This document shows, piece after piece, positions 36,421 through 46,689 of a stretch of DNA of 64,000 nucleotides. The DNA lies in assembly GCA_033239005.1 (NCBI GenBank), contig BSQZ01000080.1, forward strand, positions 2,106,501 to 2,170,500, read 5' to 3'. The stretch's first letter is position 1. The number at the start of each line of letters is the position of its first letter. The notes under the pieces are model-generated. The model had not been told where the DNA came from. It saw nothing but the letters and a program-made list of their open reading frames with translations, and did no database searches. This DNA comes from Lamellibrachia satsuma (taxonomy: Eukaryota > Annelida > Polychaeta > Sabellida > Siboglinidae). Both the position numbers and the translations under genes were made by a program.

Positions 36421-37225
36421 GTATTTATACCATCAAGCATAAGGTTCATCCCATGTCAAATCTACAATTTTTTTTTATCCCATGTCAAATCGACCAATTT
36501 TTAGGAAATTTCAAAAGTTTCTCTCTCAGAATTTGATTACATGTTATTGTTAATCAATGAATAAGTAGGAATACCTTCACTTCTGTGAATGAACTAAGTA
36601 TTTACAAGCAAATTGTGTTTGTTACGCCCTATTATATGACCTGGGCTAAGCACCCAAAGTTCTGCCCAAAAACATCTGATGTTGATGTATAGGTATATAC
36701 CCACCATGTAACCAAACTTTGGGCATCCTAGCTCTAGTAGTTGACGAGCTATGTCAGTTTGAAATGTTGGACTTTTAAGACATTTTGTGAGAGAATTTTT
36801 GAAATAAATAAAATATATATTTCACAGATATTATGAACTAAGTAGTAATCAACATATATCAATAAAACTTGGTGGAACTGTTCTCTGCAATGTGTAGATC
36901 ACACAATTGTAATTAGAACTTACATGCTGTTGATGGTTAATTTGCATGAAGCTGATACAAATCACAATTTGTAAAAAATCACTCGCAAGAGGGTTTTCAT
37001 GCATTTGAAACTGTCATAGCTTGAAGACTATTGGAGCTAGGGTGGCACCCTAAGGGTGCTCACATTCTGGTTACGTGCTTATCTTTATACCAAGGTTTTC
37101 ACCGGAGTCATTTGAAAATGAAGAGATCAGTGCTATCAACAAAACATGGCAATAGTTTGGAAAATGTATTTAACATAGAGGAATTAAGAACCAAAGGTAA
37201 ATGTTGGAACATGTAGAAATGGAAT
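36421..37225. other. AT-rich sequence, no gene
   Basis: Starts with ggttcatcccatgtcaaatc (about 36445) and a nearby partial second copy. This may be the outer end of a larger inverted-repeat element ending near 39165 (see findings). No coding region is supported. Confidence 0.4.
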
Positions 37226-37622
37226 CTTCCCACTGCGTCTACTTCCCATTACGGCTACTTTATTTTCCCATTACTGCTACTTTTTGGAGGAGCAATCACA
37301 CTAGTCCCAAACTAGTCCAGTTATGGTTACTTTTCGAATTAACCAGTAATTAGCCAGTTGATGAGAGGGAGCATTAATTTATTTGTGTGTGGTTATTTGT
37401 GTGTGATTAAAAGCATAAATGGTTTTACCAAAATCCATGTAACTAGCAGTATTGTACATGGCTTCTTTGGAGTAGTGGTTATATTACTTATAAGCTGAGA
37501 CATTTTCACCATGAATCATTCTGTGTTTAGTATCAAAGAGAACACTGTCTCTGTATCTACATAATATTATTGAAGATGGATGTGGTCGAATTTGCAACAA
37601 GCAAATATGGGATGCATTCTGC

Positions 37623-37925
37623 CATGTACAGAGGCTACAGGCTCTGGTGTAGGTGGACTGGGCCAAATGTACAGAGGATACAGGCTCCGGTGTAGGCGTA
37701 CTGGGCCAAACGTACAGAGGCTACAGGCTCCGGTGTAGGCGTACTGGGCCAAACGTACAGAGGCTACAGGCTCCGGTGTAGGCAGACTGGGCCAAACGTA
37801 CAGAGGCTACAGGCTCCGGTGTAGGTGGACTGGGCCAAACGTACAGAGGATACAGGCTCCGGTGTAGGCGGACTGGGCCAAACGTACAGAGGCTACAGGC
37901 TCCGGTGTAGGCGGACTGGGCCAAA
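37623..37925. repeat. Minisatellite, 43-bp unit, 7 copies, inside the MULE-like element
   Basis: The core acagaggctacaggctccgg plus tgtaggcg-actgggccaaa recurs every 43 bases. The period is not a multiple of three, so overlapping reverse-strand frames cycle through the same words. No protein is inferred. Confidence 0.96.
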
Positions 37926-38034
37926 TGGCAACAAGTACTGGGTGTACCAGATATGACATTAAATGCAAGTCAACACTGACAACCAGTGAGGCTGGTGTCT
38001 TTATGAAGTAGAGTGGTGAGCATGACCTCCCTCC

Positions 38035-38286
38035 TTGAAGTTCACAGAACTTGTGAGAGAACATCACCCCAACATCTTCAAGTTTGTGGAGGCGATGAGG
38101 AAGGAGCAGGCAGCAACAGAGCTGAAGCCTGCACAACATGATGCAGCCATACCACCACCACAGAAGAAGAGGAAGTACCAGATTGTGAACCAGCGTCTGG
38201 CTCAGTTCAAACAGGAGTATGTGATGAAGGAAAGATCTGTACTGAGTTTTCTGCTTGCAGATGGACACTTACTTAAATTAGAGTGA
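38035..38286 (+). pseudogene. MULE-type transposase C-terminal fragment
   Basis: The frame of 83 codons contains HPNIFKFVEAMRKEQ, then PPPQKKRKYQIVNQRLAQF and a hydrophobic end FLLADGHLLKLE. Animal MULE transposases commonly end with an H-P-x-I-[FW]-K-F-[IV]-[DE]-A-[LM]-x-x-E-Q segment followed by a basic KKRKY stretch, and this match is clear. The DDE catalytic core is not present upstream, where the 43-bp array lies instead. The fragment sits in the expected orientation inside the inverted-repeat element. Confidence 0.6.
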
Positions 38287-38641
38287 CATTCACTTGTGAT
38301 TGATGACAGTTACTTGCTGATGTTAGAATGACATTCACGTGTGATACATGATTTTCATGAATTCTGTTCAGTGCATAATGTTGGACATAATGTATGGAAC
38401 ATTTTATACTGAGTACTCTGCACAATTAATGTATTCATGTTTTAATAAATCTGTAATGCACATACATCATGTATTTTTATGTTGTATACCATCTAAAATA
38501 ATTGATTCTCCCTTAGCTCAAGAATAGACTCAAGGAAGTAGCTATAACGGAACTAGTTTCAATGTCTAATTAGTTGTTCCCACAAAAGTAGCCATAACGG
38601 GAAAAAATTAGCCACAATGGGAAGTAGCCGTAACGGGAAGT

Positions 38642-39600
38642 GCCATAACGGGCCTAACTCGTAGGACTGATGTGTATGTTGCAGTGGCGGAAGTGTCGAT
38701 ACACTGCAAAGTTGCCCACATGGTCAACTGTCCACTATGGTTAATGCAGTTTTTCAGTATTTTCACTCAAAGTCAAACTTTAGACCCCTGTTATACAATG
38801 ACTGCGTGACTGACTTAAATGCTTGATGGTGAGTATATAGCTATAAATAAGCATCAGATGTGTGTAACATTGAGGGAGTGAATTTATGGGCACTTCCTGA
38901 ACTCCTGAAATCCTCTCTGCTTCCTGTCTGTGTTCAGTGACAAGATATGAAATTCCAAAAATGGCTGAAGACATAAAATGTGATTCAAAGCTGTATTTTC
39001 AATAAATCATGTCTCCAAAACTACCCACAGTTGAGGCTTCATATTTTGCACATCTTCATTCCACCAAAGGTATTTTGAGGATTTTTTCTCATTGAAATCT
39101 GAGAGGGTCACCTGGGAAAATATGTGAAAGTTAGGCGAGTTGGCATGGCATGACCCTATATTATTATAACACATGGGGGGTGTACTACAGGCCCACTGTC
39201 TCTCAGTTAGGCATTTGGAGCTGGTAGTTTATAACAGCAAAAATGTGTACATTAAATTTTGCTATTGTTCTGCAATACATACATTGACAGTTTTGCAATA
39301 CAGAATGATAATAATACTAGTTTGGATATAACGGTTCATTCTCGTTGGCTGTGTTATACGTAGTCCCATACTGCTATACCTATATCATGATGACCATACA
39401 ATTATCTAGAAATAGCTATCTTCATAATTATAATATAAATATACTTTGATTTCTGGTGAAGTTTCTTGACAAACATTTCTGGAGTAATTTCATAGGGGCC
39501 TACTATTTACAAGGCATGTGCTGTATATAAAAACTGACTTTTGTCATTTTAAAGACAACCGTAATTGCAATAAGAGCAACAAAAATTTTATGAATTTTAA
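38642..39600. other. No recognisable gene
   Basis: Unique sequence. The stretch at about 39090-39165 (ctgagagggtcacctgg ... gcatggcatgaccct) may be the right outer end paired with about 36445. Confidence 0.4.
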
Positions 39601-39624
39601 AAAATGCCTGTTCAATGGTGAACA

Positions 39625-39708
39625 GGTCAGGCACCCAGTGGCAGTGAAGTCAGGCACCCCTATGGCAGTGAAGTCAGGCACCCCTCTGCCATGGCAGTGA
39701 GGTCAGCT
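39625..39708. repeat. Short tandem repeat, about 25-bp unit, 3 copies
   Basis: Copies of ggcagtgaagtcaggcaccc are separated by ctat, agtg or ctctgccat variants. Confidence 0.88.
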
Positions 39709-39726
39709 ATATAAAACTAAAAGCAG

Positions 39727-40086
39727 CCCAAAACTCAGTGTTTGAAGCAAAAACATTACATTTCAAGATTAATAAAATTAATATAAAAATTGAAATGGCA
39801 AATATGTTAATCTGATCATCAATGTCAATGAGTGTTCACGACATGATTTAATCAATGTCAATGATATCGTGAATGTTTATATCGACTCTTTGTCTACGTA
39901 ATTGATCCCAAAACTCAGTGTTTGAAGCAAAAACATTACATTTTAAGATTAATAAAATGAATATAAAAATTGAAATGGCATATATGTTAATCTGATATTC
40001 AATGTCAATGAATGTTCACGACATGATTTAATCAATGTCAATGATATCGTGAGCGTTCATATCGATTCTTTGTCTACGTAATTGAT
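39727..40086. repeat. Tandem duplication, 180-bp unit
   Basis: Two copies begin cccaaaactcagtgtttgaa at 39727 and 39907 and both end near tctacgtaattgat. Scattered substitutions (about 5%) separate them. Each copy contains an internal cacgacatgattt / aatgatatcgtga motif pair. Confidence 0.95.
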
Positions 40087-40199
40087 AAAAGGCATCACAA
40101 ACATTTCCATGATTATACGGAGCTACAGCAAAAACATTACCACAGCCTACTGTTAAATACTCATGAGGAGCCTGCAAAGGTTGCCAGCGCCAAAGTCAG

Positions 40200-40660
40200 G
40201 GAAGGCCCCGCGAAGGCCCAGCCCACTTTCAGCGCTCCGCCGGTCCGTGTACGCCCACTGCCTGCAGCAGTAAGCGTCAGCCGGTTTTCACACGTGTTTC
40301 TAATTTAATTAATTGAAAATATCATATTTCCTTTACGCCACTGAACATGCGTATTAAATAGGTTTACCTTGGTATTTCAAATGCTGACACACACTTGCAA
40401 GGTTTGCAAAGCAGCCGAAACAAACACTTCCAACTGGCAACTTCGAAAGTCTAGCGCTCCAAATCCTACGCACGTGATGCCGACCACGGACGAAGCTGAT
40501 TGGTTGACGAGATGACCCCGGCTGCCCGGTCGTCGAGCGAATGTGCTGAATGTGCAAGCTCGACGTACAAACAAGCGGGTTGTAGCCAGGTTTAACAAGG
40601 TTTCGCATGTTTATAATATGCCAGTTATCAGGTAAATACAGTTCCACGTAACAAAAAATT
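40200..40660 (-). promoter_or_regulatory. CpG-rich segment, possible promoter or first exon
   Basis: This stretch is clearly richer in G+C and CpG than its surroundings. It contains a cacgtg box and an inverted CCAAT box (attgg). On the reverse strand an ATG at about 40608 opens a 70-80-codon frame. It runs to a caaggtaaac sequence near 40370 that resembles a splice donor. The encoded residues match nothing I know, so a 5' exon on the reverse strand is only a possibility. Confidence 0.25.
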
Positions 40661-40869
40661 ATGTTATTAATGGCACCGTTCGTTTAGCTACAGCCTTCAG
40701 TTGAAATGGTTAAATTCAGATCATGAGCTGAGACAAGTCAAAGCCAAGCCTAAGCTAAGGCTGCCAAATCAAAGACAAAGTCAAAGATGGGCTACCCTCC
40801 TCGACCAGTCTTAGTGTAATAGTGACTCTTGGACCAATGACACTGTCACTGGCCACTGTCATAGCGCTA

Positions 40870-42640
40870 CTCTAGAAACCATACGTAATTTGTAGAAATT
40901 AGCTGAAGAGAATGAAAGATAAACGAAAGCTTTTCTATAGCTATGTAAGAAGTAAACAAAAGGTAAAACCAGTCATACCACATTTAAGAGAGGACGGTGA
41001 AACCACAACAAATGACCAGGAAATAGCTGATGTTCTGTGGAAGTTCTTTGAATCAGTATTTACAATGGAAGAGGGTGGTGATAATATTTTACGGGAATTT
41101 GGAAACAGAGTTCAAGAAAACAAGGTTTTAAATGAGATCACATTTACTGAGCTAGATATATTTATAAAGTTACAGCTAGCAGTTAAAAGAAGGCAAGGCT
41201 TGTGGTCCAGATGGTATACATCCAAAGATATTGAAGAATTGTGCTGAAACTTTAGCTAAACCGTTGTTTCTCGTTTTCACAGAATCATTGTCTAGTGGTG
41301 TAGTACCATTAGATTGGAACTTGGCAAACATTTCTCCAATTTAGAAGAAGTGATCCCGGTCTATGGCTGGTAATTATAGACCAGTGAGTTTAACTTGTCT
41401 AGCCAGTAAACTGATGGAATCTTGTGTGAAGGATGCAACGTTAAAACATTTATTAGAAAACAATTTAAATACCCCAGACCAAGATGGTTTTACAAAGGGT
41501 CGTTCTTGCCTAACAAATTTGTTAGAAACTTTTGAAAGTTAACAGAAGATGTGGATCAGGGACATAGTGTCGATGTTATTTTGCTGGATTTTCAAAAAGC
41601 ATTTGACAAAGTCCCAAAAAAGATGTTGTTGCAGAAACTATCTGCCTATGGAATACGAGGTAAAGTTTTATAACGGATAGCTGATTTTCTATCAGATAGA
41701 ACAATGCGAATTATGGTAAGAAGTGAATATTCTGAATGGTTTGATGTCATTAGTGGTGTTCCGCAAGGATCAGTATTTGGACCTATTCTCTTTTTAATTT
41801 ATGTAAATGATATACTAGAGACAGTAAATAGTAATGTAAAAATGTTTGCTGACGACACCAAAATATTCAGAACATTAAAAAACAAAACTGATTGTGAAAT
41901 CTTACAAGCTGATTTAAATAACTTAAGTGCGTGGAGTATATATGGTGCCTAATGTTCAACACTAGTACATGTAAAAGATGCACATAGGCAAAGACAATCC
42001 AAAATTTGAGTACACCATCACAACCAAAATTAATAATAATTATTGTTTTTAGCAGAAATAGTTCAAGAGAAGGATCTAAGTGTCTGGATTTCAAATAACT
42101 TGAAATGGGAGAAATAAGCTATGGTGGTTTCGCGTTCTATATAGAGAGCATTTATTCACTTTGACAGAAAAGCGTTCAACATTTTCACCTTATTATGCAA
42201 AAGATATTTTAATGCTCGAGAAAGTACAATGCAGGGCAACAAAAATGGTAATGGGATTAAAGGAATTTGCATATGAGGAAAGATTAACACAACTGAAACT
42301 TTATAGACTTGAAGAACGGAGATTACGAGGAGATTTAATTGAAACTTTTAAGTTGTTAACTGGGAAAGAGAACATAGACCCACATAAGTTTTTTAACATT
42401 AATCTAAATAACTTAAGAGGCCACAGTAAAAAAAGTTAAACAAACAACAATGTATGAAGCTATGCAGACGCCGATGTTTCAGTCGAAGGGTGGTGGATGT
42501 AAGGAATTCCTTTTCCAACGATATTACATCTGCACCCTTTACTAGTACTAACATTTAAAAAAACAGAATAGATAAAAACTGGGTTAAGATATGGGCAAAC
42601 TATAAAAGGCTTATCTCTAGCCTTACAAATGCTCATTATT
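40870..42640 (+). pseudogene. CR1-type non-LTR retrotransposon, 5'-truncated and mutated
   Basis: Forward frames broken by stops and frameshifts show an RT in full order: KLFYSYVRSKQK (about 40925), NYRPVSLTCLASKLMES (about 41375), DQDGFTKGRSCLTNLLE (about 41480), VDVILLDFQKAFDKVPKK (about 41570), SGVPQGSVFGPILFLIYVND (about 41755) and MFADDTKIF with the catalytic FADD at 41845-41859. The tail has LEKVQCRATKMVMGLK (about 42200), RRLRGDLIETFKLL (about 42320), HKFFNINLNNLRGHS and a SRRVVD-like motif near 42480. This tail is characteristic of CR1 elements. The endonuclease domain is missing (5' truncation). Confidence 0.85.
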
Positions 42641-42774
42641 TGTAAGTGTAAGCTGCCAGTGTAGGAACTATGCCTATGGGGTTGAACTCTTTCATTTTCT
42701 ATGTCTATGACCGAGTCTATCAAATAATATGAACTTTGCCGTTTGGATACTTCCGGGTTGTTATCTTCAACTGA

Positions 42775-42910
42775 TTTAGCTTATCGCAAATCGGGTTATT
42801 TGGTGTTCAGATATGTAGTGTGTGAATAGTTTATGTAACATCTGCAGTCAATTTAATAAACACGTGCCTATTTTTGTTCAAATCATCGAAAGAATTCACT
42901 TTAGTTGTTA
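42775..42910. repeat. Dispersed repeat, copy 2
   Basis: This is the diverged counterpart of 18895-19030 in the same orientation (shared tgttcagat, gtgaatagttta, ttaataa and tcatcgaaagaatt-like blocks). No coding content. Its end adjoins the fold-back structure at 42963. Confidence 0.6.
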
Positions 42911-42962
42911 GCTCAAAATAGTGGATATCCGAAAAAGTAAACAGAGTGCAGGTCAATGCTGC

Positions 42963-43158
42963 AACGAGCTAGCATGTTGCAGTGGATACTAGGTAGGCTT
43001 GATTTTTCGCAAACATTTATTTGAAATGAGACTAGTGAAAAATTTAATTGAGGAGGGACTTTAAATGTCCCTCCTCAGATAGAATGTTTTGCCCGTTTCA
43101 CACTCATTTCACAAGATATTGAACCTATATGCTATCAACAACAACATGCTAGCTCGTT
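42963..43158. repeat. Fold-back (near-palindromic) element
   Basis: The outer arms are a perfect 17-base inverted pair: aacgagctagcatgttg at 42963-42979 and its complement at 43142-43158. The centre is a perfect 10-base hairpin, gaggagggac at 43050-43059 and gtccctcctc at 43067-43076. In between, tgaaatgag blocks also pair imperfectly. The whole could fold into one arm of about 95 bp. A small MITE is plausible. Confidence 0.7.
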
Positions 43159-43772
43159 TGTACAAATGTGTTACTTAGTTTAGGTGAAACCAAACTATTA
43201 AACTGATACGTGTGACAAATTGACAATAAAGTGGTGCTACCTGGTGGATTCATTTAAACTAAAAGCGATTTGGCCACAACACAAACCAATAGTATCCACT
43301 TATTAGGAGCACACTCCTCGATGATAAATAACTGCAGATAATTCATTTACTGCAATAAAAGTAGAAATAAAAATATGCATTGCTTGCTGTGCGAGCCCAC
43401 ATTGTTGCGCCTTCTAGACTTGGCTCGAACCAAACTAAGAGTTTTTGTAATGTTAATGTTGTGGTACATAGAATTAATTTAATTGATTCAATTTAATAAT
43501 TAATTTTATTGAAAACTTTGCAGAGTATATTATGAAGCTCTAAGTAAATATTATATTTAAATATTATGATCTGTTCAAGTTGGCAGCTTATTTCATGTAT
43601 GTTAAGTTTGTTTTTGTGTGACTTTGTGAGGCATTTTGTCTACATTGAAACTACTCTGTTTCAGGCTGTAACACAAAATACGAAAGCAAAATAAAGCATT
43701 TGCATTTTAGTGAATAATATTACTACAGCCTTACTTATGTTTTGTCGGCACACAGGTAGATATTTTAACATC
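43159..43772. other. No recognisable gene; upstream of the AlkD-like first exon
   Basis: AT-rich. It would hold the promoter and 5' UTR of the AlkD-like gene, but I see no clear TATA box or initiator. Confidence 0.4.
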
Positions 43773-44012
43773 ATGCCAAAGGTTCGACAAAAACGTTCAG
43801 CTCGCACTGTTGGCACAAGTCGATCATTGTCCAAGTCATCGACAGGTTGTGGAAAGAATGATGACCTTGCCGATAAGATCGTTGCTACTGTTGTCCTTGA
43901 GTACAAGAAGCACGGCTGTTCCAACAGTGGAGCTGACATGACTCGCTACATGAGGGGAACGTTTGAGTTCTTCGGGCTCGGCGCTGTGGAGCGGAGAGCC
44001 ATTGATAGAAAG
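43773..44012 (+). CDS. AlkD-like DNA alkylation repair protein, N-terminal exon
   Basis: The frame starts MPKVRQKRSARTVGTSR, a basic, Ser-rich leader that could be a nuclear signal. It then gives DDLADKIVATVVLEYKKHG and TRYMRGTFEFFGL with ERRAIDRK. The sequence YM[KR]xxFxFFG[IL] followed by x-E-R-[KR] is the characteristic N-terminal helix pair of the AlkD/DNA_alkylation HEAT-repeat family, which excises alkylated purines. The exon is 80 complete codons and ends AAG|GTTTGT (donor at 44013). An in-frame upstream ATG-containing frame from 43710 exists, but MPKV is preferred because the basic leader begins there. The expected next exons are not adjacent: the next recognisable one is a late exon at 44448. 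Whether this copy is functional is doubtful. Confidence 0.72.
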
Positions 44013-44317
44013 GTTTGTGTCCGTTTCCGGTATGCAAGTGGAGTTGGAAATTAATCAATTGTCTGCAACTAATTGGAGACTTCATGGTTGTTTTTTATCA
44101 AACACATTTTTAAATGCTTGTATGCATAAGTCCTACTTTTGACAAAGGATTCCAGTGAGCTCCACAGAATCACAGATAACAGAATCAGTCGTTTAGTAGA
44201 ATCAAATATATTGGCTGGGTCGGAATTGTGGATATACATTGGATAATAATTATTTATTGGTCACGTAGATTCTTGAAAAACTATTCAATCGTGTGCACAC
44301 CCAGACATGTACGCACG

Positions 44318-44375
<58 letters not shown>

Positions 44376-44447
44376 ACTAAAAACCTAAAGCAGGGAAGAC
44401 ACAAGAGGATCTATTTATGTACAAATGAGTGTTTTTCTGTTTGCCAG
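44013..44447. other. Intron of the AlkD-like locus with a CA microsatellite
   Basis: Bounded by a GT donor at 44013 and an AG acceptor at 44446-44447. It contains a CA run at about 44313-44372. No exon for the missing middle part of the protein is seen. Confidence 0.5.
44313..44372. repeat. CA dinucleotide microsatellite
   Basis: About 28 uninterrupted ac/ca dinucleotides, preceded by acgc units. Confidence 0.97.
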
Positions 44448-44529
44448 GTGCTTTCACAATTCACATACGTACCGCCATTCTCCACCAGCTCCGACGCAAC
44501 GCTGACACTGACAAAGACAGACTATTCAG
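44448..44529 (+). CDS. AlkD-like protein, late internal exon
   Basis: After a pyrimidine-rich acceptor (tttttctgtttgccag), the 82-bp exon encodes AFTIHIRTAILHQLRRNADT and then DKDRLF. It ends with two bases of a codon before GTAGTG. The pattern RTAILHQL-x(4-6)-TD-x-x-x-LF is a strongly conserved helix of the DNA_alkylation family; the Arg at its start is probably the conserved active-site arginine (inference). The exon enters in phase 1, as the middle exon at 49738-49910 leaves, and leaves in phase 2, as the C-terminal exon needs. Joining it directly to the exon at 43773-44012 would put it out of frame, so at least one exon is missing or displaced. Confidence 0.72.
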
Positions 44530-45522
44530 GTAGTGGGACAACACCATCAGGTCATTAAAAAATAAAAGTTGCTGGACTTTAAATTAATGTTGTTTGATTC
44601 ACAGCCTCTCATGTTTTGGTGTGTTATGTTTGGTGAAGTGTTTAGGGGAAATATATGGGACTGGATTAATAATAAGTATATCAGTGTACAGTGAATATTC
44701 AAGAACCTTGCTACATTATAATTTATTACTGACACGTCTGTTCAGCGTGCGAATATACAGTGAGGCTGGTTAAGGTTATAAAAATGTGTTATTTGAAAGT
44801 TCATTGTTAAAGTAGACGTATAACCTCAGAACAGTTAAACACATTAATCAGATTTATATATTATATTAAACGTGTTAACATCTCTGTAAAGTCTGCATGG
44901 AGTTTTTTTAATGTATTCTATCAGCGGCAGTGACCTCTATTTAAAATATGGACTGGTTGAGTATGTCACATGCCTTGCACGTTATCACAGGGGCTATGTA
45001 AACCAGATAATTGTGGGTTTGCACTACTTTGTAACTGCTGATAATTCATAAAACTTATGTCAATTAACTTAATTTGTCCGCCATCTTTGGGTGACATGAC
45101 ACATGACTTGGCCGACATGCTTCACTGTTCTGTTTCTTGTTTAATTATCTATCAATCAAGATAATAAATAGTGTTGACAAAAAATTATATTTTCCCGAGG
45201 GAAATCACACAACTGAACAGGTTTCATAACTGTAATTATTGAGGTAATCTCATAAAATGTTAATGACCTTCCCTGCATTTAAAAAAATCAATCACTTGCA
45301 CTCAAGGAAGGCATTGTGAAACGGTTTCAACAAGAACAATAGTGGATGCTAAAAATAGCCTAATTGTAACTGTGGTTTATACTTGTGTTTTAGAAGCAAT
45401 GACAATACAAGTTATCATTCTGCTGCTGCACTCTGTCCATCAGTTAAGATTACATGTCGTAGTTTATCTATATCCATGAGTGGCTGACATAGAATAAACT
45501 GAACATTTAGACCCGTGACTTG
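44530..45522. other. AT-rich intron sequence, AlkD-like locus
   Basis: No coding segment recognised. A ctgac match to the branch-point consensus lies at 45484-45488, about 45 bases before the first acceptor of the 27-bp array. Two other AG dinucleotides lie between. Confidence 0.45.
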
Positions 45523-46386
45523 TTCCTTCAGGTACTGCTTGCTGTGTTGTTCCTTCAGGTACTGCTTGCTGTGTTGTTCCTTCAGGTACTGCTTGTTGTG
45601 TTGTTCCTTCAGGTACTGCTTGCTGTGTTGTTCCTTCAGGTACTGCTTGCTGTGTTGTTCCTTCAGGTACTGCTTGCTGTGTTGTTCCTTCAGGTACTGC
45701 TTGCTGTGTTGTTCCTTCAGGTACTTCTTGCTGTGTTGTTCCTTCAGGTACTGCTTGCTGTGTTGTTCCTTCAGGTACTGCTTGCTGTGTTGTTCCTTCA
45801 GGTACTGCTTGCTGTGTTGTTCCTTCAGGTACTGCTTGCTGTGTTGTTCCTTCAGGTACTTCTTGCTGTGTTGTTCCTTCAGGTACTTCTTGCTGTGTTG
45901 TTCCTTCAGGTACTTCTTGCTGTGTTGTTCCTTTAGGTACTGCTTGCTGTGTTGTTCCTTCAGGTACTGCTAGCTGTGTTGTTCCTTCAGGTACTGCTTG
46001 CTGTGTTGTTCCTTCAGGTACTGCTTGCTGTGTTGTTCCTTCAGGTACTGCTTGCTGTGTTGTTCCTTCAGGTACTTCTTGCTGTGTTGTTCCTTCAGGT
46101 ACTGCTTGCTGTGTTGTTCCTTCAGGTACTGCTTGCTGTGTTGTTCCTTCAGGTACTGCTTGCTGTGTTGTTCCTTCAGGTACTGCTTGCTGTGTTGTTC
46201 CTTCAGGTACTTCTTGCTGTGTTGTTCCTTCAGGTACTTCTTGCTGTGTTGTTCCTTCAGGTACTGCTTGCTGTGTTGTTCCTTTAGGTACTGCTTGCTG
46301 TGTTGTTCCTTCAGGTACTGCTAGCTGTGTTGTTCCTTCAGGTACTGCTTGCTGTGTTGTTCCTTTAGGTACTGCTTGCTGTGTTG
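45523..46386 (+). repeat. Amplified 3' splice site: 27-bp minisatellite, 32 copies
   Basis: Exactly 864 bp, or 32 units of 27. Each unit is ttccttcag followed by gtactgcttgctgtgttg. The first nine bases are the intron end with its AG, and the other 18 are the start of the C-terminal coding exon that follows (codons Y-C-L-L-C-C). Variants are few: gctTct for gctGct in some units, ccttTag in a few, and gctAgct in two, which creates stops at 45971-45973 and 46322-46324. The exonic part is itself pyrimidine-rich, so every AG has a polypyrimidine tract. The forward frame used by the exon reads through the array between those stops. Confidence 0.93.
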
Positions 46387-46537
46387 TGACGAGCGCGAGT
46401 TCTTTATCGAGAAGGCCATTGGTTGGGCGTTGCGTCAGTACTTCCGACACAACCCAGATGATGTCAAGAGATTTGTCACAGAAAACAAGCACAGACTGGC
46501 CAAACTGAGTGTCAAGGAGGCTCTGAAGCATGCATAG
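46369..46537 (+). CDS. AlkD-like protein, C-terminal exon (copy A)
   Basis: With the last acceptor (tttag at 46364-46368), the exon starts G-TAC-TGC and completes the codon left by the exon ending at 44529. This gives LFRYCLLCC, then DEREFFIEKAIGWALRQYF, RHNPDDVKRFV and a terminal LAKLSVKEALKHA. The motif EFFI-x-KAIGWALR-x-Y followed by P-x-x-V-x-x-F[VI] and LS-x-x-EALK is the signature C-terminus of AlkD-like DNA glycosylases. The 3' part from 46387 is duplicated at 51875. The exon is preceded directly by 31 further copies of its own splice acceptor. The upstream acceptor at 46341 is also in frame and would add nine residues. Acceptors before 46324 would hit a stop. Confidence 0.8.
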
Positions 46538-46689
46538 AACGAATTAAGAGTTTAGATAAGAAAGCTGTCTGCCACATTTTCGATTTACAAATGGACAACT
46601 CGTGACATTCAGGTGTGCTACAGATGCCACGTTAAAGGCAGTGTCATTGTTAGGATTCATTTATCCCAGTTGAGTCTTGAACAAGCGTG

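Larger units (their letters stand above)
37226..38641 (+). mobile_element. MULE-like DNA transposon remnant with long inverted ends
   Basis: About 105 bp at the left (37226-37331) matches, in inverted orientation, about 105 bp at the right (38533-38641). Shared strings include cttcccattacggctact against the complement of agtagccgtaacgggaag, and actagtcca-gttatggttactt against the complement of aagtagctataacgg-aactagt. Long inverted ends are a hallmark of Mutator-like elements. A transposase C-terminal fragment lies inside at 38035-38286 and a 43-bp array at 37623-37925. The total of about 1.4 kb shows that most of the transposase is gone. Confidence 0.65.

Noticed and set aside
40354..40647. 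Reverse-strand frame as a mitochondrial-targeted protein
   Set aside because: The frame with the Arg-rich, presequence-like residues has no ATG, and the frame with an ATG has no recognisable targeting or domain signature. Kept only as a weak promoter/first-exon possibility.
45464..46531. Reverse-strand 355-codon frame rich in TTQQAVPEG repeats
   Set aside because: It is the antisense reading of the amplified splice-acceptor array and of the AlkD-like C-terminal exon, which is coding on the forward strand.
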